From Cognatazoarcus halotolerans (GTDB lineage Bacteria; Pseudomonadota; Gammaproteobacteria; Burkholderiales; Rhodocyclaceae), in the NCBI RefSeq assembly GCF_009800965.1, contig NZ_WUAF01000011.1, positions 1 to 64,000 of the forward strand: a DNA stretch of 64,000 nucleotides. The letters run 5' to 3'. How positions within the stretch are numbered: the stretch's first letter is position 1; every line of letters starts with the position of its first letter. The notes beneath the pieces are model-generated. The model had not been told where the DNA came from, did not search any database, and saw only the letters and a list, made by a program, of their open reading frames with translations. Shown one piece after another: positions 36,179 to 45,037 of the stretch. Both the position numbers and the translations under genes were made by a program.

Positions 36179-37267
36179 ATGAGCGACGATACCCAACAAC
36201 CAATTGTCGTCAAACGCATCAAGAAAGGCGGCGGTGGGGCCCATGGCGGCGCCTGGAAAATTGCCTACGCCGACTTCGTGACAGCGATGATGGCCTTCTT
36301 CCTGCTGATGTGGCTGCTCGGATCGACCGCGCAGGGTGACCTTGAGGGCATCGCCGAATTTTTTCAGAATCCGCTCAAGGTTGCCATGGAAGGCGGTTCG
36401 GGCAGCGGCGACAGCTCGAGCATCATCAAGGGTGGTGGCGAAGACCTCACCCGGTCGGTGGGGCAGGTCAAGCGAGGGGATGTCGAAGGCAACAAGAGCA
36501 TCAATCTTGATGCGGCCAAGGGAGGCCCCGATCAGCTGCCCGATGTGCAGCCGGCGCAGAGTCCCGAACTGGAAGATGCCAGGAAGGCCCTCGAACGCCA
36601 GGAGCGCACGCGTCTGATCGACCTGAAGGGTCAGATCGAGGCGATCATCGAGGCGAGCGCAACCCTGAGGCAGTTCAAGAATCAGCTGCTGATGGACATC
36701 ACGCCCGACGGGCTGAGGATCCAGATCGTCGACGAGCAGAGCAGGCCGATGTTCGACCAGTCGAGCGCCACCCTCAAGCCGTACACCCGCGAGCTGCTGC
36801 AAGCGATTGGCCGCACGCTGAACAGGGTGCCCAACTCGATCAGTCTGACAGGCCACACTGATGCTACGAAATATGCGGGCGGCGAGGGCGGATTCAGTAA
36901 CTGGGAGCTTTCCAGCAACCGCGCGAACGCATCCCGAAGGGAGTTGGTCGCCGGAGGTCTTGCGCCCGAGAAGGTCGTCCGTGTGGTTGGTTTGGCAGAC
37001 ACCGTACCTTTCGATCCTGCCGATCCGGCGGCGCCGGCCAACCGACGTATTGCCATTGTCGTGCTGAATCGGCGCGCCGAGGCAGCTACGGGTGGCCAGC
37101 CCGAAACCTTGCGCCTTGATTCAGCACGCCCGGTCGTATCCGAAGAGGTTCAGACGGACATTCAGTCGGCGATAGAAACAGCGCCTCAAGACTCGGAGAT
37201 GGAGGCCGGGCCACCGGTCGAGCGGCGCAGTTTCCGCGAACGCTATCGGGCTCTGGGTGGGCGCTAG
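36179..37267 (+). CDS. motB: MotB, stator protein with OmpA-like peptidoglycan-binding domain
   Basis: 362 aa. The single membrane helix starts AYADFVTAMMAFFLLMW and contains Asp32, the proton-binding residue at the same number as in E. coli. A plug and linker follow, then the OmpA-like domain (about 195-300) with SLTGHTDATKYA and SNRANASRRELV. It anchors MotA to peptidoglycan. A C-terminal acidic extension of about 45 residues has no clear motif. Confidence 0.96.
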   Translation: MSDDTQQPIVVKRIKKGGGGAHGGAWKIAYADFVTAMMAFFLLMWLLGSTAQGDLEGIAEFFQNPLKVAMEGGSGSGDSSSIIKGGGEDLTRSVGQVKRGDVEGNKSINLDAAKGGPDQLPDVQPAQSPELEDARKALERQERTRLIDLKGQIEAIIEASATLRQFKNQLLMDITPDGLRIQIVDEQSRPMFDQSSATLKPYTRELLQAIGRTLNRVPNSISLTGHTDATKYAGGEGGFSNWELSSNRANASRRELVAGGLAPEKVVRVVGLADTVPFDPADPAAPANRRIAIVVLNRRAEAATGGQPETLRLDSARPVVSEEVQTDIQSAIETAPQDSEMEAGPPVERRSFRERYRALGGR

Positions 37268-37295
37268 GGACACCCGCTCAGCGTAGGGTGCAGCC

Positions 37296-37322
37296 TAAAG
37301 TTGCGATGCGCCATGCCGTTAT
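37296..37322 (+). promoter_or_regulatory. Sigma-28 promoter of the receptor/cheY/cheA segment
   Basis: TAAAGTTG, 11-nt spacer, GCCGTTAT: 7 of 8 and 6 of 8 matches to the FliA consensus, lying in the gap after motB and 40 bp before the receptor start. Confidence 0.75.
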
Positions 37323-37361
37323 CAGCAACGAGAAATTGATCAACCGACCAACAGGTTTCCG

Positions 37362-38558
37362 ATGTCCAGATCCAATCACCTCAGACGTGTCCTTGCAGCA
37401 CTGGCTTGGTCGGTGCTGGTCGCGACCGTACTAGAAATTCTGCCCGCGTTTCCTGGTGCCCAGCTGCTGGCCGTGATACTCACGACTGCAGTTTGGTGGT
37501 TGATCGCCGCCCGATCGATGGCGGTAAAGGTCGAAGTGCCGGACGAGGCCGCCGATGCCCTGCATGCAGACGAAGTCGCCATTGGCGATGCGGCCGAGGC
37601 CTGCGGCAGCGACATCGGGGATCAGATAAGTTCGCTAAGGAATGAGCTTGCGCGGGTGCAGGAGTTGCTCGGCACCGCAATCGTTGACCTTACTTCCAGT
37701 TTTTCGGGCATGACCGACCACACGCATGCGCAGCAGGCACTTGCCATCAGGGTTTCTCGGGGCAGTGATGGCGATGATGGGCGCCAGCTGTCCGACTTTG
37801 TCGATCACACGGTCGGAGTGATGAAGGGGATCGTCGAAAGTGTCGTGACCAACAGCAAACTCGGTATGGAGCTGGTTGAAGTGACCGACGGGATCTCGAA
37901 GAGCGCAGCCGAAATCGAGGCGATCCTCGGGGAGATTGGTGCGATCGCAAAACAGACCAACCTCCTGGCGCTAAACGCAGCCATCGAGGCCGCCCGAGCG
38001 GGCGAGGCGGGGCGCGGTTTTGCGGTGGTGGCGGACGAGGTGCGGGATTTGTCGAACCGGACCGGCCAGTTCAGTCACCAGATCGGAAAGGTTATTGCGA
38101 CGATGCGTGCAAAGGTGCGCGAAACCGAACAAGCGATCTCGCGTATGGCTTCGCAGGACATGAGTTTCGCAGTCGAGTCCAAGGAGCAGGTATCGGAAGT
38201 CTTTCAGCGGATCGATCAGCTCAATCAAGATCGTGACGCGGCCATCGCACAGCTCGGCGAACATGCGGACCAGCTGGATGCCCAAGTGTCTCAGGCGGTT
38301 ACAGCACTGCAGTTCCAGGACATGGTTTCCCAGTTGCTGGCACATGCCAACCGCAGGGTGGAGGCGCTGGATGCAGTGACAAGAGAGTTGGCGGTTGTGC
38401 CGGCAACATGTTTGCGAGCACGCCAACGAACCGATCTCGAGCCACTCGCGGACCGTCTTGCCACTGCTCGCAGAGAGTTGGTCGCAATCGGCACGCCGCC
38501 GGTGGCTCTCACGTCCAGCCAGCATGCCGGCGGCGCTGGCGATGTCGAATTGTTCTGA
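37362..38558 (+). CDS. Methyl-accepting chemotaxis-like protein without periplasmic domain
   Basis: 398 aa. Two closely spaced N-terminal membrane helices (about 8-25 and 31-48) leave almost no periplasmic loop. The signalling tip [23 protein letters not shown] is intact. The C-terminal [13 protein letters not shown] segment resembles the CheY-phosphatase helix seen in CheZ-like proteins. It probably senses membrane or cytoplasmic state. cheY follows after 23 bp. Confidence 0.88.
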   Translation: MSRSNHLRRVLAALAWSVLVATVLEILPAFPGAQLLAVILTTAVWWLIAARSMAVKVEVPDEAADALHADEVAIGDAAEACGSDIGDQISSLRNELARVQELLGTAIVDLTSSFSGMTDHTHAQQALAIRVSRGSDGDDGRQLSDFVDHTVGVMKGIVESVVTNSKLGMELVEVTDGISKSAAEIEAILGEIGAIAKQTNLLALNAAIEAARAGEAGRGFAVVADEVRDLSNRTGQFSHQIGKVIATMRAKVRETEQAISRMASQDMSFAVESKEQVSEVFQRIDQLNQDRDAAIAQLGEHADQLDAQVSQAVTALQFQDMVSQLLAHANRRVEALDAVTRELAVVPATCLRARQRTDLEPLADRLATARRELVAIGTPPVALTSSQHAGGAGDVELF

Positions 38559-38581
38559 ATTTGAATTACAGGAATACGAAT

Positions 38582-38947
38582 ATGGCAAAAACCGTTCTTA
38601 CAGTCGATGACTCGGCCTCCATTCGACAGATGGTGTCGTTTACCCTCAAGAGCGCCGGCTACGAAGTTGTCTCGGCGAACGACGGCATGGACGGCCTCGA
38701 AAAGGCCAAGGCTCGGCAGGTGAACCTGGTGCTGACCGACCAGAACATGCCGCGCATGGACGGCTTGTCCTTGATCAAGACCCTGCGTGGCCTGCCTCAG
38801 TACAAAGCCGTGCCGATTCTGATGCTGACCACCGAATCGTCCGATGCAATGAAGTCCCAGGGGCGTGCTGCCGGTGCCACGGGCTGGCTGGTCAAGCCGT
38901 TCGACCCGCAAAAACTGATCGAGCTGGTCCGCAAGGTCATCGGCTGA
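38582..38947 (+). CDS. cheY: CheY-type response regulator (first copy)
   Basis: 121 aa single receiver domain: acidic pair Asp9-Asp10, phospho-Asp53 in LTDQNMPRMDG, Thr in LMLTTES, Lys in VKPFDP. The sequence is closer to receptor- or pilus-associated CheY proteins than to E. coli CheY, while the copy at 54850 is nearly E. coli-like. It sits between a receptor and the first cheA (32-bp gap) and is probably phosphorylated by it. Confidence 0.93.
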   Translation: MAKTVLTVDDSASIRQMVSFTLKSAGYEVVSANDGMDGLEKAKARQVNLVLTDQNMPRMDGLSLIKTLRGLPQYKAVPILMLTTESSDAMKSQGRAAGATGWLVKPFDPQKLIELVRKVIG

Positions 38948-38979
38948 TCAGCGGCGGCACTGATTTCGGGGAGGGTGCG

Positions 38980-41193
38980 ATGGCCATCGAAATGAGCCAG
39001 TTCTATCAGGTGTTCTTCGAGGAGGCCGCCGAACATCTTGCAGCGATGGAAAGTCTGTTGCTTTCCATGGATATCGACAATCCCGATGAGGAAGAACTCA
39101 ACGCAGTTTTTCGCGCAGCCCATTCCATCAAGGGCTCGAGTGGCACTTTCGGCTTTACCGACATGGCGGAAGTTACCCACGTCATGGAAACGCTGCTCGA
39201 CATGGTGCGCAAGGGCGAGGCGCGACCCAGCAGCGACATGGTGGATGCCTGCCTGGTGGCGGGCGACGTATTGCGTAACCTGCTGGGCGCGCATCGGGGT
39301 GAGAACGAGGCGGATCGGGAGGCGGCCCTGGCGATCTGCGGTCGGCTCGAGCAACTCTGTCGCGCGCTTTCCCAGGATGCTGCCGAGGGGTCGCTTGGCT
39401 CTGTGGGCGAAGGACCCGTGGCCGGCGGCAATGACTTCGAACTGAACTTCGTTCCGGACGAAGCGATCCGCACCAACCCGGCGCTGGCCGAGAATCTGCT
39501 TGCCGAGCTCGGCGGGCTGGGGACCGTTGTCTCGAGTGACACGGGCGAGGAGCGCGCTCATTGGCGGGTGCGAATCCAGACTGATGAGAGTGCAGACAGT
39601 CTGCGCGGCGTGATCGAGTTCGTGGCTGCCCCCGGAAGTGTCATGATCCTGCCGGCGAATGTCGGCATCCTGTCGTCCGACGAAGACGGTGCGTACGGCT
39701 TTTTCGAGCCGGTGCAGGCTGATGATGCTGACGAAGCCTACGGTTTCTTCACCGAGTTGCCGCCATTGCCAGGCGGTGCAGATGATTCGGCGGGCGAGAC
39801 TGCCTATGGTCTGTTCGAGCCCGCTCCAGCCAAACCCTCCACGCCCCCAGTTGCCGAAGAAGCGGATGACGGCAGTTTCGGTCTTTTTGCGCCCCTCGAG
39901 GCGTCGACACCTGTCGCAAAACCGGAAGTGGTCACCGGGACGGCAATCGAGGCCCTGCCTGCACCTGCCGTCGCTGCGCCGACGCCCAGCAAGATGGCAA
40001 AGCCGACGGGCGATTCGGGTTCGATCCGGGTAGGCGTCGAGAAGGTCGATCAGATGATCAACCTCGTCGGCGAGCTGGTGATCACCCAGGCGATGCTGAC
40101 CCAGGCTGCAAGCAGGGTTGATCCGGTGCTGCACGAACGCCTTGTCAACGGTCTTGCACAACTCGAGCGCAACACCCGGGATCTGCAGGAATCGGTGATG
40201 TCGATCCGGATGATGCCTATCTCGGTCGTCTTCAGCCGGTTCCCGCGGGTGGTTCGCGACATCTCGCAAAAGCTCGGAAAGCAGGTCGAACTCAAGATGA
40301 GCGGCGAGAGCACCGAGCTCGACAAGGGTCTCGTCGAGCGTATTACCGATCCACTCACCCACCTGGTGCGGAACAGCCTGGATCACGGAGTCGAGTCGCC
40401 GGAACGCCGCATCGAAGCGGGCAAGCGGCCTTCCGGCACGATCACGCTGCGCGCCTATCACCAGAGCGGCAATATCGTGATCGAGGTCGGTGATGACGGT
40501 GCCGGGCTCAATCGTGCCAAGATTCTCTCGAAGGCCCGCGAGCGCGGTCTGCCCGCGCACGACGGAATGAGCGATGCCGAAGTCTGGCAGCTGATCTTCG
40601 AGCCGGGTTTTTCCACCGCCGATCAGGTGACCGAGGTCTCCGGTCGTGGTGTTGGAATGGACGTCGTCAAACGCAACATTGCGTCATTGGGCGGTCGTAT
40701 CGAGATCGAATCGATGGGCGGGGTAGGCACCCGCATGACGGTGCGACTGCCGCTTACGCTTGCGATTCTCGACGGCATGTCGGTCGGGGTGGGGGCGGAA
40801 ACCTACATCGTTCCGCTTGGCTACGTAATCGAATCGCTGCAACCGACGCCGGCCATGATGTGCAGCATTTCCGGCGCCGATCGGCTGGTTCAGGTACGGG
40901 GTGACTACCTTCCGGTCATTTCGCTGCGCGAGATCTTCAATGTTGCAGGCGCTCAGCAAGACCGGACCAAGGGAATCATGGTCATTCTCGAGGCCGACGG
41001 CGCGAGAGCGGCGCTTTTTGTCGACGCGCTCATTGGTCAGCATCAGGTCGTGATCAAGAGCCTCGAAGCAAACTATCGTCGGGTGCCAGGCATTTCCGGC
41101 GCGACGATCATGGGTGATGGTCACGTGGCGCTGATCCTCGACGCGGCTGCGCTGGTGTCGATGGCGCGTCGCGCGCTGCCGGCTGCCGCCTGA
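38980..41193 (+). CDS. cheA: CheA histidine kinase (first copy, 737 aa)
   Basis: Chemotaxis kinase. HPt domain with phospho-His48 in AAHSIKGSSGTF; a P2-like region about 145-225; a 110-residue linker carrying four YGFF/YGLF-type repeats; dimerisation domain about 345-410; HATPase with N box NSLDHGVE, G1 DDGAGL and G2 GRGVGMDVV; and a C-terminal CheW-like regulatory domain from about 600. GGGGAGGG precedes the ATG. cheY lies immediately upstream. Confidence 0.96.
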   Translation: MAIEMSQFYQVFFEEAAEHLAAMESLLLSMDIDNPDEEELNAVFRAAHSIKGSSGTFGFTDMAEVTHVMETLLDMVRKGEARPSSDMVDACLVAGDVLRNLLGAHRGENEADREAALAICGRLEQLCRALSQDAAEGSLGSVGEGPVAGGNDFELNFVPDEAIRTNPALAENLLAELGGLGTVVSSDTGEERAHWRVRIQTDESADSLRGVIEFVAAPGSVMILPANVGILSSDEDGAYGFFEPVQADDADEAYGFFTELPPLPGGADDSAGETAYGLFEPAPAKPSTPPVAEEADDGSFGLFAPLEASTPVAKPEVVTGTAIEALPAPAVAAPTPSKMAKPTGDSGSIRVGVEKVDQMINLVGELVITQAMLTQAASRVDPVLHERLVNGLAQLERNTRDLQESVMSIRMMPISVVFSRFPRVVRDISQKLGKQVELKMSGESTELDKGLVERITDPLTHLVRNSLDHGVESPERRIEAGKRPSGTITLRAYHQSGNIVIEVGDDGAGLNRAKILSKARERGLPAHDGMSDAEVWQLIFEPGFSTADQVTEVSGRGVGMDVVKRNIASLGGRIEIESMGGVGTRMTVRLPLTLAILDGMSVGVGAETYIVPLGYVIESLQPTPAMMCSISGADRLVQVRGDYLPVISLREIFNVAGAQQDRTKGIMVILEADGARAALFVDALIGQHQVVIKSLEANYRRVPGISGATIMGDGHVALILDAAALVSMARRALPAAA

Positions 41194-41221
41194 CTTTCTG
41201 CCGGGACGATGACCCACAGCT

Positions 41222-41275
41222 GTCGGGTCTTCCCGACGGCTGCGGTGGCCAGCCGATGGCCCCGGGCCATGGGCT
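41222..41275 (+). other. Intercistronic hairpins between cheA and cheW
   Basis: Two stable inverted repeats lie in the 182-bp cheA-cheW gap: GTCGGG with CCCGAC (41222-41237) and a long stem built from CAGCC-G-ATGGCC with GGCCAT-G-GGCTG (41250-41275). No T run follows. They may slow exonucleases or adjust the ratio of CheA to CheW; this is inference. Confidence 0.45.
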
Positions 41276-41375
41276 GGCAGAACCGTAGAAAGCACTCCGG
41301 AATTCCGCGCGAAACCCTTCAGGAACACCGCATCAGGCCGTAAACAGGACTGAATGCAAACCCGGAGCGCCACCC

Positions 41376-41879
41376 ATGGCTCACTCAAACGAAGCACACC
41401 GCGCAGATGCCTTGCCTGACACGGCCTTGGTCCAGGAATACCTTACTTTCACGCTCGGATCCGAGGAGTACGCCATCGATATCCTCAAAGTGCAGGAAAT
41501 CCGCGGCTACAACGCGGTGACAACCATCGCCAATGCGCCAACGTTCATCAAGGGTGTGATCAACCTGCGGGGCGTGATCGTGCCGATCGTCGATCTGCGT
41601 ATCAAATTCGGAATCGGCTCGGTCGAATACACCCCGTTCACCGTGGTCATCATTCTCAACCTCGGTGAGCGTGTGGTCGGTGCCGTGGTCGATAGCGTGT
41701 CCGACGTCATCGCGCTCGGGAGCGATCAGGTGCGCCCGGCGCCTGATTTTTCTTCGCAGGTCGGTGCGACCCATATTTCCGGTCTCGGCACGGTCGATGA
41801 CCGGATGCTCATCCTGATTGATATCGAACGCCTGATGCTGTCTTCCGAGATGGCTCTGGTCGATGAGGCAGTGGCCTGA
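41376..41879 (+). CDS. cheW: CheW, chemotaxis coupling protein
   Basis: 167 aa single CheW domain: [37 protein letters not shown] and [11 protein letters not shown]. CheW links receptors to CheA. It follows cheA across a hairpin-containing gap, and the large receptor gene starts 28 bp after it. Confidence 0.96.
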   Translation: MAHSNEAHRADALPDTALVQEYLTFTLGSEEYAIDILKVQEIRGYNAVTTIANAPTFIKGVINLRGVIVPIVDLRIKFGIGSVEYTPFTVVIILNLGERVVGAVVDSVSDVIALGSDQVRPAPDFSSQVGATHISGLGTVDDRMLILIDIERLMLSSEMALVDEAVA

Positions 41880-41907
41880 CGGTCGGCTGAAGAGGAGTTT
41901 TCGCACA

Positions 41908-44900
41908 ATGTCCCTGATTCTTCGCCCTGCTACCCGAATGCTTGCGCGCTTTTCGCTTCCCGGGAAGATGGCTTTCATCGCTGTCGTTTTCCTGCTGGTC
42001 ATTGCGCTTTTGCTCGGGTTCTACTTGAACGCACAGTTCAATTCGATCGACTTTTCGGCGCGCGAACGCGTGGGTGTGGCGGCCATTGCCCCAACGATTG
42101 GTATCGCCGAGGCGCTCGGCACACATGCTGCCAAAGCCGACGATGCGTCCTTTCGTGCGGTGGGAAGCGCAATCAAGGCCGCAGCTTCCGAGCTGGAAAA
42201 GCCGCTATCCGAGCTTGGCCTGCGCGATCGCTGGCACGAACTCGAACGACAGTGGGACGCCGTAATTGCGGCGGAAAGCGGCAGGGCCGAGGCAGTACAA
42301 GCATTCTCGGTGGCCTTGACCGGATTCATCTCGGACGTCGCAGACGCCTCGAACCTCACGCTCGATCCGGATATCGACTCTTACTACTTGATGGATGCGG
42401 CGGCCTTTCGCCTGCCGGGTCTGGTCGATTCGGGCCTCCTGATCCATCAACTCGGTGCGGCGCTGTCGCAGCGCGGGCTGGTCCCGGTCAATGACCGTAT
42501 CCGCATGGCCGAAACCTTCACGGTCTTCAATTCGGTTCTGGAGCCGATTTCGAGCGGTCTGGACAAGGTTGCGGCCGTCAATCCACCCATCGCGCAGGAG
42601 TTGGCGGTGGCGCGTGCCAGCCTGGCCAAGACGGTAGAGGCGCTTGGCGTCGCACTGCGAGAGGAAGTGATCGGCAGTGGTGACGCCCCGGTGGTGCCCG
42701 GCAAGATCTCTGCCGATGCCGACCATGCGATCGAGAGCGCGCTGGTGCTCTGGCGTGCCAGTCTCGGCAAACTCGATGTGCTGCTCGAGCGGCGTGTCGA
42801 CGGCATGTACCTGGCAATGTGGGAAACGCTCTTGGTCGTGGCTTTGGCGCTTGTGCTGGCGACCTACTTTTTCCTTGCCGTGCGGGCGCAGATGTCTGGC
42901 GCAGTCGGGCGGATTGCAGAGGGCGTCGAACGAATTGCCAAGGGCGACCTGACCAACGATGTCAATCATGACGGTGCCGATGAGTTCGGACAGATTGCCG
43001 GCTTGCTAAACACCATGCGCAGCGAACTGGCGAGCCGGTTCGACCGGGAGCGCACGGTTGCGCTCGAAAACCTGCGGATACGCAATGCGCTCGATGGCGC
43101 ATCAACCGCAATGATGCTGGCCGACGCCGATGGGCGCATTCTGTACATGAACCGCAGCGTCCATACGCTCTTGAGCAAGGCTCAGGACGAGCTTGCGAAA
43201 CATTTGCCCGGCTTCGACGCGGATCGCCTGATCGGGCGAAATTTCGACGAATTCCATCGCAATCCCGCCCATCAGCGCAGTCTGATCGACAACCTGGCGG
43301 GCATGCACGAGGCTTTCATCCAGGTCGGCAGCTATCATTTCCGTCTGCGCGTGAGCCGTGTGTTCGGCAATGATGGCAAGCCGGTCGGTGCCGTGATCGA
43401 ATGGGTCAATCGCACGGCTGAGGTGAGCGTCGAGAACGAGTTGAGTGGTCTCGTCGAGGCCGCGGTGCGGGGCGATTTCGCCGGCCGTCTGGCCATCGAG
43501 GGCAAGAACGGTTTCTTCCGTCAGCTTGCCGAAGGCATGAACCAGTTGATGGGGGTGATCTCGAGCTCGGTGGACGACGTTGCCAGGGTCTTGAATGCGC
43601 TGGCGCGCGGTGACCTGACCGACTCGATCACGACCGACTATCAAGGTACTTTCGGCCAACTCAAGGAAGACACCAACGCCACGGTTTCCCGGCTGCGCGA
43701 ACTGGTCGGACAAATAAAGGAAGCCACCGACGCGATCAATGTTGCTGCCGGCGAGATCGCGGCCGGCAACGGCGACCTCTCCGCGCGCACCGAGGAGCAG
43801 GCCAGTTCGCTGGAAGAAACGGCGAGCTCGATGGAAGAAATCAACGTCACCGTGAAAAACAATGCCGAGAACGCCCGTCAGGCCCGAGAGCTGGCGGAAC
43901 GGTCGGATCTGGTGGCAAGCGCAGGTGGCGAAAAGATGACGCAGGTGGTCAGTACCATGGGCGCCATCCAGGATTCGGCCCGCAAGATTGCGGACATCAT
44001 CGGGGTGATCGACTCGATCGCGTTCCAGACCAACATCCTCGCGCTCAATGCGGCGGTCGAAGCCGCGAGGGCCGGCGAGCAGGGACGTGGCTTTGCCGTG
44101 GTGGCCTCAGAAGTGCGCACACTTGCCCAGCGTAGTGCCCAGGCCGCGCGCGAGATCAAGGGGCTGATCGCCGATTCGGTCAGCCGCGTCGAGAGCGGCG
44201 GCACGCTGGTCGACGACGCAGGTGCGACGATGAAGGACATCGTCGACAATTTCCGTGAGTTGTCGTCGCTGGTGGCGCAGATCGCAAGTGCGAGCCACGA
44301 ACAGAGTAGCGGTATCGAGCAGGTAACGCAGGCGGTCGGGCAGATGGACCAGACCACCCAGCAGAACGCGGCGCTGGTGGAACAGGCTGCAGCGGCTGCA
44401 GAGAGTCTTCGCGACCAGGCGGGGGTGCTGTCGCGCACCGTGTCTACCTTTGTCCTTGATGCTTCGCAACGCTCGCCGCAGGCGATCGTCGGTCTCGATT
44501 TCGACGGGGCGATCCGTGCCCACATGCAGTGGAAGCAGAAGCTGCGCAGCTATCTCGGGGGCGCGGGAGAAAAGCTCGACGTCACTACCGTGGAACGGGA
44601 CGACAAGTGCGTACTGGGGTGCTGGCTGCACGGCGACGGAAAGCGTCTCGCGGCCGATCCAGTCTATGTCAGCCTGCGGAGCAAGCATGCCGAGTTCCAT
44701 CGCTGCGCGGCCAAGGTGATTCGTCTTTCTGACGCAGGCGAGCGCGACGCAGCACAGGCAATGCTCACCAACCAGTTCTCGGCCCTCTCCGATCGAACGG
44801 TGCAGGAAATTCGCAACCTGAAAACGAGTTATGGGGCGACGACGCCTCAGGCTGCGCCGGTCCGCAGCGCTACCGAGCAGCGGGCTCCGGCGCGAAACCT

Positions 44901-44985
44901 GCGTGCCATTTCTGCACCAATGCCAAAGGTAAAGCGTCAGGCAGCGGCTTCGCTCGCGGTGGAAGACGAATGGCAGGAATTCTGA
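41908..44985 (+). CDS. Methyl-accepting chemotaxis protein with PAS and zinc-binding CZB domain
   Basis: 1025 aa from ATG 41908. TM1 about 20-42, a periplasmic domain of about 260 residues, TM2 about 303-325, HAMP, PAS (about 395-510), a second HAMP-like stretch, the signalling domain with [20 protein letters not shown], and a CZB domain (about 870-970) with [13 protein letters not shown] and [12 protein letters not shown] domains bind zinc and sense oxidants (family knowledge). The C-terminus EWQEF resembles the NWETF CheR-binding pentapeptide. Confidence 0.93.
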   Translation: MSLILRPATRMLARFSLPGKMAFIAVVFLLVIALLLGFYLNAQFNSIDFSARERVGVAAIAPTIGIAEALGTHAAKADDASFRAVGSAIKAAASELEKPLSELGLRDRWHELERQWDAVIAAESGRAEAVQAFSVALTGFISDVADASNLTLDPDIDSYYLMDAAAFRLPGLVDSGLLIHQLGAALSQRGLVPVNDRIRMAETFTVFNSVLEPISSGLDKVAAVNPPIAQELAVARASLAKTVEALGVALREEVIGSGDAPVVPGKISADADHAIESALVLWRASLGKLDVLLERRVDGMYLAMWETLLVVALALVLATYFFLAVRAQMSGAVGRIAEGVERIAKGDLTNDVNHDGADEFGQIAGLLNTMRSELASRFDRERTVALENLRIRNALDGASTAMMLADADGRILYMNRSVHTLLSKAQDELAKHLPGFDADRLIGRNFDEFHRNPAHQRSLIDNLAGMHEAFIQVGSYHFRLRVSRVFGNDGKPVGAVIEWVNRTAEVSVENELSGLVEAAVRGDFAGRLAIEGKNGFFRQLAEGMNQLMGVISSSVDDVARVLNALARGDLTDSITTDYQGTFGQLKEDTNATVSRLRELVGQIKEATDAINVAAGEIAAGNGDLSARTEEQASSLEETASSMEEINVTVKNNAENARQARELAERSDLVASAGGEKMTQVVSTMGAIQDSARKIADIIGVIDSIAFQTNILALNAAVEAARAGEQGRGFAVVASEVRTLAQRSAQAAREIKGLIADSVSRVESGGTLVDDAGATMKDIVDNFRELSSLVAQIASASHEQSSGIEQVTQAVGQMDQTTQQNAALVEQAAAAAESLRDQAGVLSRTVSTFVLDASQRSPQAIVGLDFDGAIRAHMQWKQKLRSYLGGAGEKLDVTTVERDDKCVLGCWLHGDGKRLAADPVYVSLRSKHAEFHRCAAKVIRLSDAGERDAAQAMLTNQFSALSDRTVQEIRNLKTSYGATTPQAAPVRSATEQRAPARNLRAISAPMPKVKRQAAASLAVEDEWQEF

Positions 44986-45037
44986 ACGAAACGATGCGCC
45001 GCCGCGATGACGGCGGTGCTGGTGGGAGAAAGAGCGC

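Noticed and set aside
38797..40560. 587-aa minus-strand ORF antisense to cheA
   Set aside because: A high-GC shadow frame; it has no domain, and the plus strand clearly encodes CheA.
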